64,000 bases of DNA from Polaromonas glacialis (lineage in GTDB: Bacteria > Pseudomonadota > Gammaproteobacteria > Burkholderiales > Burkholderiaceae_C), in NCBI RefSeq assembly GCF_000709345.1, contig NZ_KL448323.1, positions 4,006,658 through 4,070,657 on the forward strand, in the 5' to 3' direction. Numbering within the stretch: the stretch's first letter is position 1; every line of letters begins with the position of its first letter. The notes beneath the pieces were generated by a model. That model saw only the letters and a program-made list of their open reading frames with translations, did not search any database and was not told the origin of the DNA. This document shows, in pieces, positions 1-7,034 of the stretch. A program made the position numbers and the translations under genes.

Positions 1-439
1 CTTTTGCAGCTTGAGCAGATACCAGCCCCAGGCGCTTCATCAGGTCATACACACCGTTCAGGCTGTAGGCCACGCCAAACTGCCCGGCCAGCAACTGGCG
101 GATGTCTTCGCCCCGCACCCGACCGCCGCCGCGTTCGCCCTGCAGTTGCTCGACCGCCTGGCGAAACGCTTCCTCCTGTGCTTTGGCAAGGCGCTGCGTG
201 CTCCAGTCATGCGGCATGCCGGCCAGACGGGCCACGCCGCCAGCGAGGAACCATTGCACCCAGCGCATGACCGCGTGGCGGGTCACGCGCAATGCAGCCG
301 CCACTTCGGTATAGCTCTTGCCGTCCTTTAGGTGCGCCAGCGCGATCAGGCGCAGTCGCCGGCGCCCATCCTTTTCCTTGTGGGCCAGTCGGTCGAAATC
401 ATAGGGCTGCAGCTGATCAATGATGTGCTGAGATAACAT
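1..439 (-). mobile_element. IS630-type transposase, partial (C-terminal part beyond window edge)
   Basis: An open frame starts at ATG 439 and reads leftward off the window without a stop, giving 146 visible residues. A good Shine-Dalgarno sequence (AGGAGG) lies about 8 bases upstream of the start. The visible protein begins MLSQHIIDQLQPYDF and holds a helix-turn-helix region (ALRVTRHAVMRWVQWFLAGG, roughly residues 48-67), followed by a winged-helix-like stretch containing RGEDIRQLLAGQFGV. This resembles the N-terminal DNA-binding half of IS630-family transposases. The DDE catalytic half would lie outside the window, so I cannot say whether the element is intact. It sits directly beside a truncated RcnB-like gene, which suggests that it, or an ancestor, inserted there. 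Terminal inverted repeats could not be defined. Confidence 0.72.
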
Positions 440-506
440 TTTCGTAACCTCCTGCGAGAGCCAATATGTCTCAGACTCCGATCGCTGGCTTTGGTTCTTT
501 GTCTGT

Positions 507-659
507 CGGGATTGGTATTACTCGGTGGCTCCGCCGGTGCTGCGCCGCCTGCCGCCCGCGCCCTATGGCTACCGGTACGCGCGCATTGGCGGCGACATCG
601 TCCTGGTGCAGCAGCAAAACAAGCTGATCGTTGACATCATCGTGGGCTTGCTCGGCTGA
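507..659 (+). pseudogene. 3' remnant of an RcnB-family periplasmic protein gene
   Basis: The frame that ends at TGA 657-659 encodes DWYYSVAPPVLRRLPPAPYG followed by a stretch reading YRYARIGGDIVLV and a hydrophobic end (VDIIVGLLG). This matches the C-terminal end of RcnB/YohN-like periplasmic proteins, which finish with a proline-rich segment, a G-Y-x-W/Y-x-x-x-G-x-D-x-V-L-V motif and a short hydrophobic tail. No start codon with a ribosome binding site and no signal peptide is present upstream. The sequence before about 505 belongs to the leader of the adjacent transposase. I interpret this as the 3' stump of a gene broken by the insertion element. The family assignment rests on motif memory only. 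Confidence 0.6.
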
Positions 660-751
660 ATGGACAAAGCCTGAAAAAAACGGCCATTCGCCGCAGAACC
701 CTCAGCCCCCGGACTGGTGACAGCGCCAGTTCCACCAACAGGAAAACCCGC

Positions 752-1879
752 ATGAAATCATTCTTCAAGGCCACCCTGGTCACTCTGGCCATGGTGTCGG
801 CTGGCCAGGCCATGGCGCAGGCCACGTTCTACCAGGACGACAATTACAAGGGGGCCACCTTCACCACAGACCGGCCCGTCGAAAACCTCAGGCAGTCCGG
901 CTTCAATGACAAGGCGGCATCGGTCATCGTTTCCGGCAAGCTGTGGGAAGTCTGCGACCGGCCGCGCTTTGGCGGCCATTGCACCGTGCTGCGCCCGGGC
1001 CAGTACCCGTCGCTGGCGGCGCTGGGACTGGCGCAGCGCGTGGCGTCTGTCCGCGTCGTGGACCGCAATGAACGCATCGATGAAAGCCGTTACGCGCCGG
1101 TAGCCGCTGCCGTGCCGTCAAACGCCCAGGTGATTTTTTACGCGAACGAAAACTTCCAGGGCCAGTCGTTCACCGCGCAGAGCCAGATTGACGATTTCAC
1201 CCGCTACGGCTTCAACGACCGGGCTTCTTCTGCCGTGGTACTGGGCGACCAGTGGGAAGTGTGCGAGAACGTGCGGTTCAGCGGCCGTTGTGTCGTGCTG
1301 CGGCCGGGCCGCTATGTCTCGCTGGTGTCCATGGGCATGGAGGACCGGGTGTCGTCGATCCGCGGTGTGGCGGCCAATGCGCGGGTCGGCAATGAGCGTT
1401 ATGCGCCGCTGCCCGCCCCGGTGTATGACAACCGCCGCCGCAGCGAGGAGCGCTTGTACGACGTCGATGTCACGTCGGTGCGCGCCGTGCTGGCCGCTCC
1501 CGAAAAGCGCTGCTGGATGGAGCGCGAGCTGGTGACGGTGCAGCCGGGCGGCAACTACAACATTGGCGGCGCCCTTGCCGGCGCCCTGATTGGCGGCGTG
1601 CTCGGCCATCAGGTCGGCGGCGGAACCGGCAAGCAGATCGCGACGGTTGGCGGCGCCGTGGCGGGCGCGGCGGTAGGCGCCAACGTGGGCCGCGCCACGT
1701 CGGCAGGTCCGCAGGTCGCGGGCCAGGATGTGCAGAAATGCGAGACGGTGCCAAGCCAGGCCAAGACGGAGTTTTGGGACGTGACTTACACCTTCCGGGG
1801 CCAGGAGCACACGATCCAGACCACGTCGCAGCCGGGCAGGACCATCACGGTGAACGGCCAGGGCGAGCCCCGCGTCTGA
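752..1879 (+). CDS. exported protein with two beta/gamma-crystallin domains and a glycine-zipper segment
   Basis: The 375-residue product has a signal peptide (MKSFFKATLVTLAMVSAGQAMA, cleaved about residue 22). Two tandem beta/gamma-crystallin units follow, around residues 25-103 and 127-206. Each has the F-Y-x-x-x-x-x-x-G pattern at its start, an internal G-F-N-D-[KR]-A-[AS]-S segment and W-E-V-C near the middle. Around residues 270-310 lies a glycine-rich G-x-x-x-G segment (GALAGALIGGVLGHQVGGG) typical of glycine-zipper 2TM (17 kDa antigen-like) domains. The last part contains the FWDVTYTFRGQEH motif common after such domains. Crystallin units often bind calcium and stabilise surface proteins; the zipper suggests outer-membrane association. 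Function is unknown. A strong hairpin terminator follows. Confidence 0.85.
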   Translation: MKSFFKATLVTLAMVSAGQAMAQATFYQDDNYKGATFTTDRPVENLRQSGFNDKAASVIVSGKLWEVCDRPRFGGHCTVLRPGQYPSLAALGLAQRVASVRVVDRNERIDESRYAPVAAAVPSNAQVIFYANENFQGQSFTAQSQIDDFTRYGFNDRASSAVVLGDQWEVCENVRFSGRCVVLRPGRYVSLVSMGMEDRVSSIRGVAANARVGNERYAPLPAPVYDNRRRSEERLYDVDVTSVRAVLAAPEKRCWMERELVTVQPGGNYNIGGALAGALIGGVLGHQVGGGTGKQIATVGGAVAGAAVGANVGRATSAGPQVAGQDVQKCETVPSQAKTEFWDVTYTFRGQEHTIQTTSQPGRTITVNGQGEPRV

Positions 1880-1923
1880 AAGGAAGCGCCGCAGCGATGG
1901 CTGCCTTGGGATTGACGTGAAGG

Positions 1924-1959
1924 AAAAGGCCGGCTGGATTTTCAGCCGGCCTTTTTTTT
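1924..1959 (+). terminator. rho-independent terminator after the crystallin-domain gene
   Basis: An 11-bp perfect stem, AAGGCCGGCTG at 1926-1936 with CAGCCGGCCTT at 1943-1953, has a 6-base loop and is followed by a run of T to 1959. It lies 44 bases after the stop codon of the upstream gene. Confidence 0.9.
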
Positions 1960-2014
1960 GTTCGTGCATTCAGGCCGCGCCCGGCATGCTCGGGGAATGC
2001 CGTTTCCCCCTGGC

Positions 2015-2197
2015 TTATTTGCGCGACGCCAGATACTCGCGCACGGCCGTGACGTGTTCGCCGACCTGGGTCACCGCTTGCGCCAGTTCGGGCTCGGTGC
2101 AGCCAAGCTCCTGGCTCCAGTAGGCCAGTTCTTCCCGGTCGATGATGTCGATGCGACCGGGGTCCAGTGGTTTGAAAGGGCTTGGGTGGTCGGGCAT
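2015..2197 (-). CDS. small DUF3606-family protein
   Basis: This 60-residue protein begins MPDHPSPFKPLDPGRIDIID and continues REELAYWSQELGCTEPELAQ, then ends in a VxxVREYLASRK helix. The D-x-x-[RK]-I-[DN]-[IV]-x-[ED]-x-x-E-[LV]-x-Y-W-[ST]-x-x-L-[GN]-[CV] pattern is that of DUF3606, a family of short bacterial proteins of unknown function. AGGAG lies a few bases upstream of the ATG. It is transcribed leftward and appears to be a single gene, convergent with the crystallin-domain gene. No biochemical role is known to me. Confidence 0.8.
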   Translation of the reverse strand: MPDHPSPFKPLDPGRIDIIDREELAYWSQELGCTEPELAQAVTQVGEHVTAVREYLASRK

Positions 2198-2284
2198 GTG
2201 GGGCTCCTGTGGGTTGGTTGCGCCCTGAAACGATACTGGCGTCGCTGCCGCCAGGCAATACCTTCAGACCCCCCGGCCGCCGGC

Positions 2285-2596
2285 TCAGCCCCTGTCCGCC
2301 CGGCCTGGCCTGGCTTGGGTTCTGCCGTCCATTCCCGCGACTCGACCGGCACTGGAGCCCGACACGCCGACCAGCGCGCCCATGTCCAGGCAGGGCTGGT
2401 TGTCGTTGACGTACACCAGCGTCGCACCCTGGCCGAAGCGCTGGGGCACGGTGCGGTGGTATTCATGGCGTGTGTCCACCGGCGCCTCGCTGGACTGGTA
2501 AATCAGCTTGCCGCCAGGGTGGTACACGCTGTAGCAGCCCGCATGGGCTGACATGGACAGGCCGCAGGCCGCAAGAATGGCAAAAACGTTTTTCAA
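2285..2596 (-). CDS. small exported hypothetical protein
   Basis: The 103-residue product has a clear signal peptide (MKNVFAILAACGLSMSAHAG, cleaved about residue 19). It is followed by CYSVYHPGGKLIYQSSEAPV and a region ending TLVYVNDNQPCLDM. Two cysteines (about residues 21 and 69) could form a disulfide. I recognise similar small secreted proteins in Comamonadaceae with the pattern C-Y-x-[VI]-[YF]-x-x-x-x-x-[LV]-[IV]-Y-[QR]-S-x-x-[AP]-P-[VI]-D, but no function. The last 20 or so residues are Arg/Gly-rich and look unconserved, so the true end of the functional part may be earlier. It precedes the DUF3606 gene on the same strand. Confidence 0.65.
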   Translation of the reverse strand: MKNVFAILAACGLSMSAHAGCYSVYHPGGKLIYQSSEAPVDTRHEYHRTVPQRFGQGATLVYVNDNQPCLDMGALVGVSGSSAGRVAGMDGRTQARPGRADRG

Positions 2597-2946
2597 GATC
2601 AGGCTCCAAATCGTTGAGGTTGAGCATAGGCAGTTTCCCCGCCGTTCACTGTAGGACTTGCGAGCATTTCGCGCTGCCCCGGCAGGCCCGAAATGTCAAC
2701 GACCTGATGCCGGTTTTACATGCTGGACGCAGGCGTAAATTCGGTATGAAGTCGTTCAAATGGCTGATCGCAGCGCGCTGGCCGTGGCCGGATGCACCGG
2801 TGCCCCAGGCCTGCATCCGCAACGCCTCAAGCCAGCCGGCAGCGCGGGCTTGTCTTGGCTGGCAATGAAAAATGGCTTGGTTGCTATTGATTAAATAGCT
2901 GCTTGCGCCCGCCGGTATTGCGAAAAAGCCATTTTTGGCTTGAGTT
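2597..2946. other. 350-bp intergenic stretch with a decayed lipoprotein start and a dispersed repeat
   Basis: No intact gene is supported here. On the plus strand ATG 2746 opens MKSFKWLIAA. A shift of frame after about 2775 would continue as ALAVAGCTGAPG, a lipobox-like sequence, so this looks like the frame-broken 5' end of a former lipoprotein gene. It runs into the dispersed repeat described at 2868-2936. Confidence 0.45.
2868..2936. repeat. dispersed palindromic repeat, copy a
   Basis: The element is bounded by AAAAATGGC (2868-2876) and its inverse GCCATTTTT (2928-2936). Inside is GCTATTGATTAAATAGC, then TGCTTGCGCCCGCCGGTATT. The same arrangement of a GCTAT..ATAGC arm followed by a TTGCGC..GCG(CAA) arm recurs at least nine more times in this window. 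Confidence 0.75.
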
Positions 2947-4143
2947 TCAGGTCATCGCACCACGCGCGTCCACCCGGATGATGCGTTCGACGATGCCCTT
3001 TTTCAGCCCGCCGATCACGCCGATCATCGCGTCGTGCAGGTTCACCGTCGGGTCGCAATGGCCGGGAATCAGCCACAACTGCTGGCCCAGGTCGGGCAGG
3101 CGGGTGTGGCCGCTAGAGGGCCGCAAGATGCCGTGTTCGTCGCCGCCGTTGAAATAGTCCAGTCCGCCCTGGCCATCGAAGTCATGCACCCGGGGCAGGC
3201 CGGCGTCGATGGCGTGGCTCTTGTGGCCGGCATCGCACACCGCGTGGCCGGCGTGGCGGCTGATGACTTGCGTTCTGACGAACAGGGCGTGCTCGAAGTA
3301 GGGCTGCACCGGGTCGCGCTGGTTTTGCGCATAGTCGGCATCCATGAAGATGAAGGAGCCGGCCTGCAGCTCGCCGTAAACACCGCTGGCGGCCTCCAGC
3401 GCGAAGCTGCCGGTTCCGGCGCCGGTCACCAGCGCTGGAAGCATGCCCTGGGCCTTGAGCAACTGGCACGTCGTCTCGACCGACTTCATCGCTTCGGCGC
3501 AGGCCATGCGCCGCTCCTGCACGTTGCGCAAGTGCTGGGCCTTGCCGTGGTAAGCCTGCAGTCCGGCAAAGCGCAGCGCCGGATGCCTGCGGATTTCCAG
3601 CGCCAGCAGGGCCGCGTCCGGCCCGGGCTGGACGCCGCAGCGGCCCTGGCCGACGTCGATCTCGACGAACACGTCAATCACCGTGGCCGTGCTGGACGCG
3701 CCGTTGCGCGCGCCAGTCCGGGCGTCGGTCATGGCCTGCGCCAGCCGGCGCACGCCTTCCACGCTGTCCACGGCGATGGCGATCTTGCCGTTATGCGCGG
3801 CGACCGCCTGCGTCAGGGCCGCCACCCGCGCCAGCTTGGCCGGCGCAATCACCTCGTTGCTGATGTACACGTCATACACGCCGCCAGCGACCATGATTTC
3901 GGCCTCGGCGGTTTTCTGCACGCACACGCCGACGGCACCGGCCTTGATCTGCATCTTGGCCAGCAGCACGCTTTTGTGCAGCTTGGCATGGGGGCGCCAG
4001 CGGACGTGGTGCTTCCGGGCAAATTCGGCCATGCGGCCGAGGTTTCGTTTCATGGCGTCCAGGTCAACCACCAGCGCCGGGGTGTCGATGTCGTGGACGG
4101 ATTTGCCGATCAGTTCGGACAGGTGCGCAATCAGTTTGCTCAT
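2947..4143 (-). CDS. D-threonine aldolase/D-serine dehydratase-like PLP enzyme
   Basis: The 398-residue protein is a fold-type III (alanine racemase-like) PLP enzyme of the DSD1/D-threonine aldolase group. It has the N-terminal DTPALVVDLDAMKRN motif, the PLP-lysine motif RPHAKLHKS (Lys about residue 54) and a C-terminal metal site LIPGHCDPTVNLHD with the H-x-D arrangement. Members cleave D-3-hydroxy amino acids such as D-threonine to glycine plus aldehyde, or deaminate D-serine; sequence alone does not separate these. The start at 4143 is chosen because ATG overlaps the TGA of the upstream phosphatase (ATGA), implying translational coupling. An upstream in-frame ATG at 4152 is less likely. 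Confidence 0.85.
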   Translation of the reverse strand: MSKLIAHLSELIGKSVHDIDTPALVVDLDAMKRNLGRMAEFARKHHVRWRPHAKLHKSVLLAKMQIKAGAVGVCVQKTAEAEIMVAGGVYDVYISNEVIAPAKLARVAALTQAVAAHNGKIAIAVDSVEGVRRLAQAMTDARTGARNGASSTATVIDVFVEIDVGQGRCGVQPGPDAALLALEIRRHPALRFAGLQAYHGKAQHLRNVQERRMACAEAMKSVETTCQLLKAQGMLPALVTGAGTGSFALEAASGVYGELQAGSFIFMDADYAQNQRDPVQPYFEHALFVRTQVISRHAGHAVCDAGHKSHAIDAGLPRVHDFDGQGGLDYFNGGDEHGILRPSSGHTRLPDLGQQLWLIPGHCDPTVNLHDAMIGVIGGLKKGIVERIIRVDARGAMT

Positions 4144-4817
4144 CAGGTGCAAGCGCCCATGTAAACGGGTCCGGCGGCGAACAGGCCGTCGTCCAGAGAT
4201 TCGTCGTCCAGGTGCTGGGTGTCCGCCCAGCCGACCAGGCTGAAGCCCTGCGGCGTCCAGAGCAGCCGGTTGATGGCCGCGTTGCCCAGCGTCCAGGTGC
4301 GTGGCGCCTGGATGTGCAGGCGCGTGGCCGCGCGATAGAGCACATCCATCACGCCGCCATGGCCGACCACCGCGATCAGCTCGCCCGGATGCCTGGCGGC
4401 CAGCCGCTCGACGGCCTCGACCACCCGGCGGTTCAGGTCTTGCAGCGACTCGCCGCCAGCGGGAGCGAATTCCGGATCGCGCTTGCGCCAGCGCATCGAC
4501 TGGTCGGGCAGCAGGGCCTCGATCTCGGCAAAGGTCTTGCCTTCGAAGTCGCCAAAGCCGCGTTCGCGCAGGCCGGTTTCAGCGTTGACCGGCAGCCCGT
4601 GCACGCGCCCCAGGTACTCCGCCGTTTCCCAGGCGCGCACCAGGTCGCTGGCATACACCGCCGTGATCGGCTCGTGCTTGAGCGCCCGCGCCATGCGGGC
4701 GGCCTGCACGCGGCCGGTGGCGTTCAGGGGAATGTCGAGGCGGCCCTGGATGCGGGTGTCCACGTTCCAGTTGGTTTCACCGTGGCGAATGGCAATGATG
4801 CGGGTAGGTTCAATCAT
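4143..4817 (-). CDS. histidine phosphatase family protein (phosphoglycerate mutase-like)
   Basis: The 224-residue cytosolic protein carries the RHG catalytic motif (AIRHGETNWN, phospho-accepting His about residue 12). It also has Y-A-S-D-L-x-R-A-x-E-T-A (about residue 61), the LRERGFGDFEG segment and the second catalytic His in VVGHGGVMDV (about residue 155). This is the cofactor-independent-of-BPG GpmB/CobC-like branch of phosphoglycerate mutase-fold phosphatases, whose substrates vary widely. It is first of a two-gene unit with the D-threonine aldolase-like gene, with a 4-base ATGA overlap. True phosphoglycerate mutase activity should not be assumed. Confidence 0.85.
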   Translation of the reverse strand: MIEPTRIIAIRHGETNWNVDTRIQGRLDIPLNATGRVQAARMARALKHEPITAVYASDLVRAWETAEYLGRVHGLPVNAETGLRERGFGDFEGKTFAEIEALLPDQSMRWRKRDPEFAPAGGESLQDLNRRVVEAVERLAARHPGELIAVVGHGGVMDVLYRAATRLHIQAPRTWTLGNAAINRLLWTPQGFSLVGWADTQHLDDESLDDGLFAAGPVYMGACT

Positions 4818-4887
4818 GGGATGAAGTCAGGTTGACAGGCAGATGCGAAAGTAAAAGGGCGCAAAACGATAAACGGAGGTGAACCCG

Positions 4888-4990
4888 CTCCACCCCAGCC
4901 AGGGCCGCGGAACCGGCTCCGCCGGGCCGCAGGCGCAGCGGCCCCCTCGGGGGGGGCTGCGAACCACACGAAGTGGGGAGCGTGGGGGCA
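4888..4990. repeat. GC-rich interspersed repeat containing AACCACACGAAGTGGGGAGCGTGGGGG-like end
   Basis: Between the phosphatase gene and the DUF4136 lipoprotein gene lies a GC-rich segment with CCCCCTCGGGGGGG (a tight palindrome) followed by CTGCGAACCACACGAAGTGG and GGAGCGTGGGGG. The inverted pieces CCACACGAAGTGG and CCCC..GGGG can fold. I recall very similar intergenic segments in Acidovorax and Comamonas genomes, ending in a 'gcgtgggggtt' string. Only one copy is seen here. Confidence 0.5.
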
Positions 4991-5608
4991 TTACTGTATC
5001 TGGATGTCGATGCGGCGCGGCCCTGGCGGCGGTTGCGGAAAGCCCTGCAGCGCCGCGTCCAGCATGGCCGCCAGCACCGCAGGCGTCTCGTTCTGGACGC
5101 CATCATTGGTGACGCGGGTTTCAAACACAATCTGGCTGCTGCCCAGGTCGCGCACCAAGAGCGTCAGGTCGCGGTGGAAGTAGGGGCTGGGGGTTGAATA
5201 ACCCAGCGGAAAAGACATGCCGAAAGCCGCGCCCCGGTTGCCGCCGCCCAGAAAAACGCCGGGCATGCCAAATCCGAAGCCGTCATAGCCGGGGCCATAG
5301 GGCAACGCCTCGATCACCTGGGTGCTGACCCGCACCTGCACGCTGAAGCGCGCCGCCGCCGGGTTCAGCTCCATGCCGACCCTGGCCAGCGCACTGCGCG
5401 CCGCTTCCTCGACACGGTCCTGGTAGGCGGCGGTCACCTGCTGCGACGGCAGGCGCTCGAAACGGTAGGGCGTGCCGGGTCCGGGCGGCGCCGCATTCCA
5501 GCCATGGAAGGCGGTGACCTTGTTTTCAACCACCTGCAGTCCGGAACAGCCGGCCATGAAGAATCCCAGCAATGCGACTGAAAAAATAGCGGCAAGCACG
5601 CGTTTCAT
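4991..5608 (-). CDS. DUF4136 domain lipoprotein
   Basis: The 205-residue protein has a lipoprotein signal (MKRVLAAIFSVALLGFFMAGCSG, lipid-modified Cys about residue 21). The body begins LQVVENKVTAFHGWN and contains YRFERLPSQQ, then D-R-V-E-E-A-A-R-x-A-L-x-x-x-G, typical of DUF4136, a family of outer-membrane lipoproteins of unknown role. A glycine/phenylalanine-rich stretch (GPGYDGFGFGMPGVFLGGGN) interrupts the domain, as is common in the family. AGGAGG lies just before the ATG. It is 34 bases downstream of ttcA on the same strand and could be cotranscribed with it. Confidence 0.8.
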   Translation of the reverse strand: MKRVLAAIFSVALLGFFMAGCSGLQVVENKVTAFHGWNAAPPGPGTPYRFERLPSQQVTAAYQDRVEEAARSALARVGMELNPAAARFSVQVRVSTQVIEALPYGPGYDGFGFGMPGVFLGGGNRGAAFGMSFPLGYSTPSPYFHRDLTLLVRDLGSSQIVFETRVTNDGVQNETPAVLAAMLDAALQGFPQPPPGPRRIDIQIQ

Positions 5609-5642
5609 AAGGCCTCCTGTGGGGATGGATGCAAAAAACGGT

Positions 5643-6587
5643 TCAGTTTGGCGTTCGCGGGCGGATGCCGATCACGGCATGGCCCGGGGGTGCCGCCTGC
5701 GTGAATTCCTCGGCATCGAAGGCCTTGTCGCCTTCGGGGTCGGCCACGCCGGTGGTCTTGATGCCCTTGAAGTCGTGGCGCTTGCTGTCCATCAGGTGCG
5801 AGGGCACGATGTTCTGCAGCGCCGCGAACATGTTCTCGATGCGGCCTGGATACTGTTTTTGCCAGTCGCGCAGCATGTTGCCGACCTGCTTGCGCTGCAG
5901 GTTTTCCTGGCTGCCGCACAGTGTGCACGGAATGATCGGGAAGTTTTGCACTTCGGCCCAGCGCGTCAGGTCTTTTTCGGTCACATAGGCCATCGGCCGG
6001 ATCACGATGTTCTTGCCGTCGTCGCTGACCAGCTTGGGCGGCATTCCCTTGAGCTTGGCGGCAAAGAACATGTTCAGGAAGAAGGTCTGGAGCATGTCGT
6101 CGCGGTGGTGGCCCAGCGCGACCTTGGTGCAGCCCAGCTCGCCCGCCACGCGGTACAGGATGCCGCGCCGCAGCCGCGAGCACAGCGAACACAGCGTCTT
6201 GCCCTCGGGAATCACGCGCGTCACGATGCTGTAGGTGTCCTGGTTTTCAATGTGGTATGGAACGCCCAGCCTGGCCAGGTACTCGGGCAGCACATGCTCC
6301 GGGAACCCGGGCTGCTTCTGGTCGAGGTTGACGGCGACCAGTTTGAAGTTGATCGGTGCGCGCTTTTGCAGCTTGAGCAGGATGTCCAGCATGGCGTAGC
6401 TGTCTTTCCCGCCCGAGACGCAGACCATCACCTTGTCGCCTTCCTCGATCATGTTGAAGTCCACGATGGCGCGGCCGACCTCGCGGCACAGGCGCTTTTC
6501 CAGCTTGTGGTCCTCGCGCTCGATCTTCATCGAGTTCTGCACGCGGGCCGAGGTTTCGAGTTGTTCGTCTATCCAGAGTGCGCTCAT
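5643..6587 (-). CDS. ttcA: tRNA 2-thiocytidine(32) biosynthesis protein TtcA
   Basis: TtcA makes 2-thiocytidine at position 32 of several tRNAs, using ATP and an iron-sulfur cluster. The PP-loop ATP site SGGKDS is at residues 58-63. Cluster-ligand motifs CSLC (about 133-136) and CTLC (about 220) are present, as is the GHHRDDMLQTFFLNMFF signature. The 314-residue length fits the family. I use ATG 6587 (MSALWIDEQ); a GTG at 6599 would overlap the folB stop codon and is the alternative. It follows folB directly, so it belongs to the leftward folM-folB-ttcA run. Confidence 0.95.
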   Translation of the reverse strand: MSALWIDEQLETSARVQNSMKIEREDHKLEKRLCREVGRAIVDFNMIEEGDKVMVCVSGGKDSYAMLDILLKLQKRAPINFKLVAVNLDQKQPGFPEHVLPEYLARLGVPYHIENQDTYSIVTRVIPEGKTLCSLCSRLRRGILYRVAGELGCTKVALGHHRDDMLQTFFLNMFFAAKLKGMPPKLVSDDGKNIVIRPMAYVTEKDLTRWAEVQNFPIIPCTLCGSQENLQRKQVGNMLRDWQKQYPGRIENMFAALQNIVPSHLMDSKRHDFKGIKTTGVADPEGDKAFDAEEFTQAAPPGHAVIGIRPRTPN

Positions 6588-6592
6588 GTCGG

Positions 6593-6964
6593 TTACCACT
6601 GTCCTGTCTCGACGCGAATGGCTACTTCGCAGTCGTCAAAAATTTCAAGTTTGGCAATTTTCACCCGCACGCCCAGCACGCCGGGCAGTTGCATCAGCCG
6701 GTGCGCGAGCTTGCCGATCAGGCTTTCCAGCAGGTTGGCATGCTCGGCGGTGCATTCGGTGATGATGATCTGGCGCACCTTGCGGTAGTCGAGCACATGG
6801 GTGATGTCGTCGTCGTGGGGCAGCAGCGGCTGCGTGCCCAGGTTGAGTTCGGCATCGACCTGGATCGGCTGCGGCGCGGTTTTTTCGTGGGCCAGGATGC
6901 CCAGGTTGGCGTCAAAGCGCAAGCCGGTGAGGTGCAGGATCTGGGTGCCCCGGGTGGTGAACAT
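6593..6964 (-). CDS. folB: dihydroneopterin aldolase FolB
   Basis: The 123-residue protein matches FolB, which converts 7,8-dihydroneopterin to 6-hydroxymethyl-7,8-dihydropterin and glycolaldehyde in folate synthesis. Seen are LTGLRFDANLGILAHEKTAP, the DYRKV motif near residue 58 and LLESLIGKLAHRL, which contains the conserved E-x-L-x-x-x-[LI]-[AV] helix. It sits between an SDR of FolM type and ttcA on the same strand, which supports a folate/pterin role for the pair. Confidence 0.93.
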   Translation of the reverse strand: MFTTRGTQILHLTGLRFDANLGILAHEKTAPQPIQVDAELNLGTQPLLPHDDDITHVLDYRKVRQIIITECTAEHANLLESLIGKLAHRLMQLPGVLGVRVKIAKLEIFDDCEVAIRVETGQW

Positions 6965-7034
6965 GTTGACAGTCTGTAATAAGTAAGGAAAGAGGTCTGT
7001 CAGCCATTGCCGACGCTTGGAAAAGTGGCAAGGC

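Noticed and set aside
2746..2868. Plus-strand frame MKSFKWLIAARWPWPDAP as a real gene
   Set aside because: After the first ten residues it loses any lipoprotein character; explained better as a frameshifted remnant.
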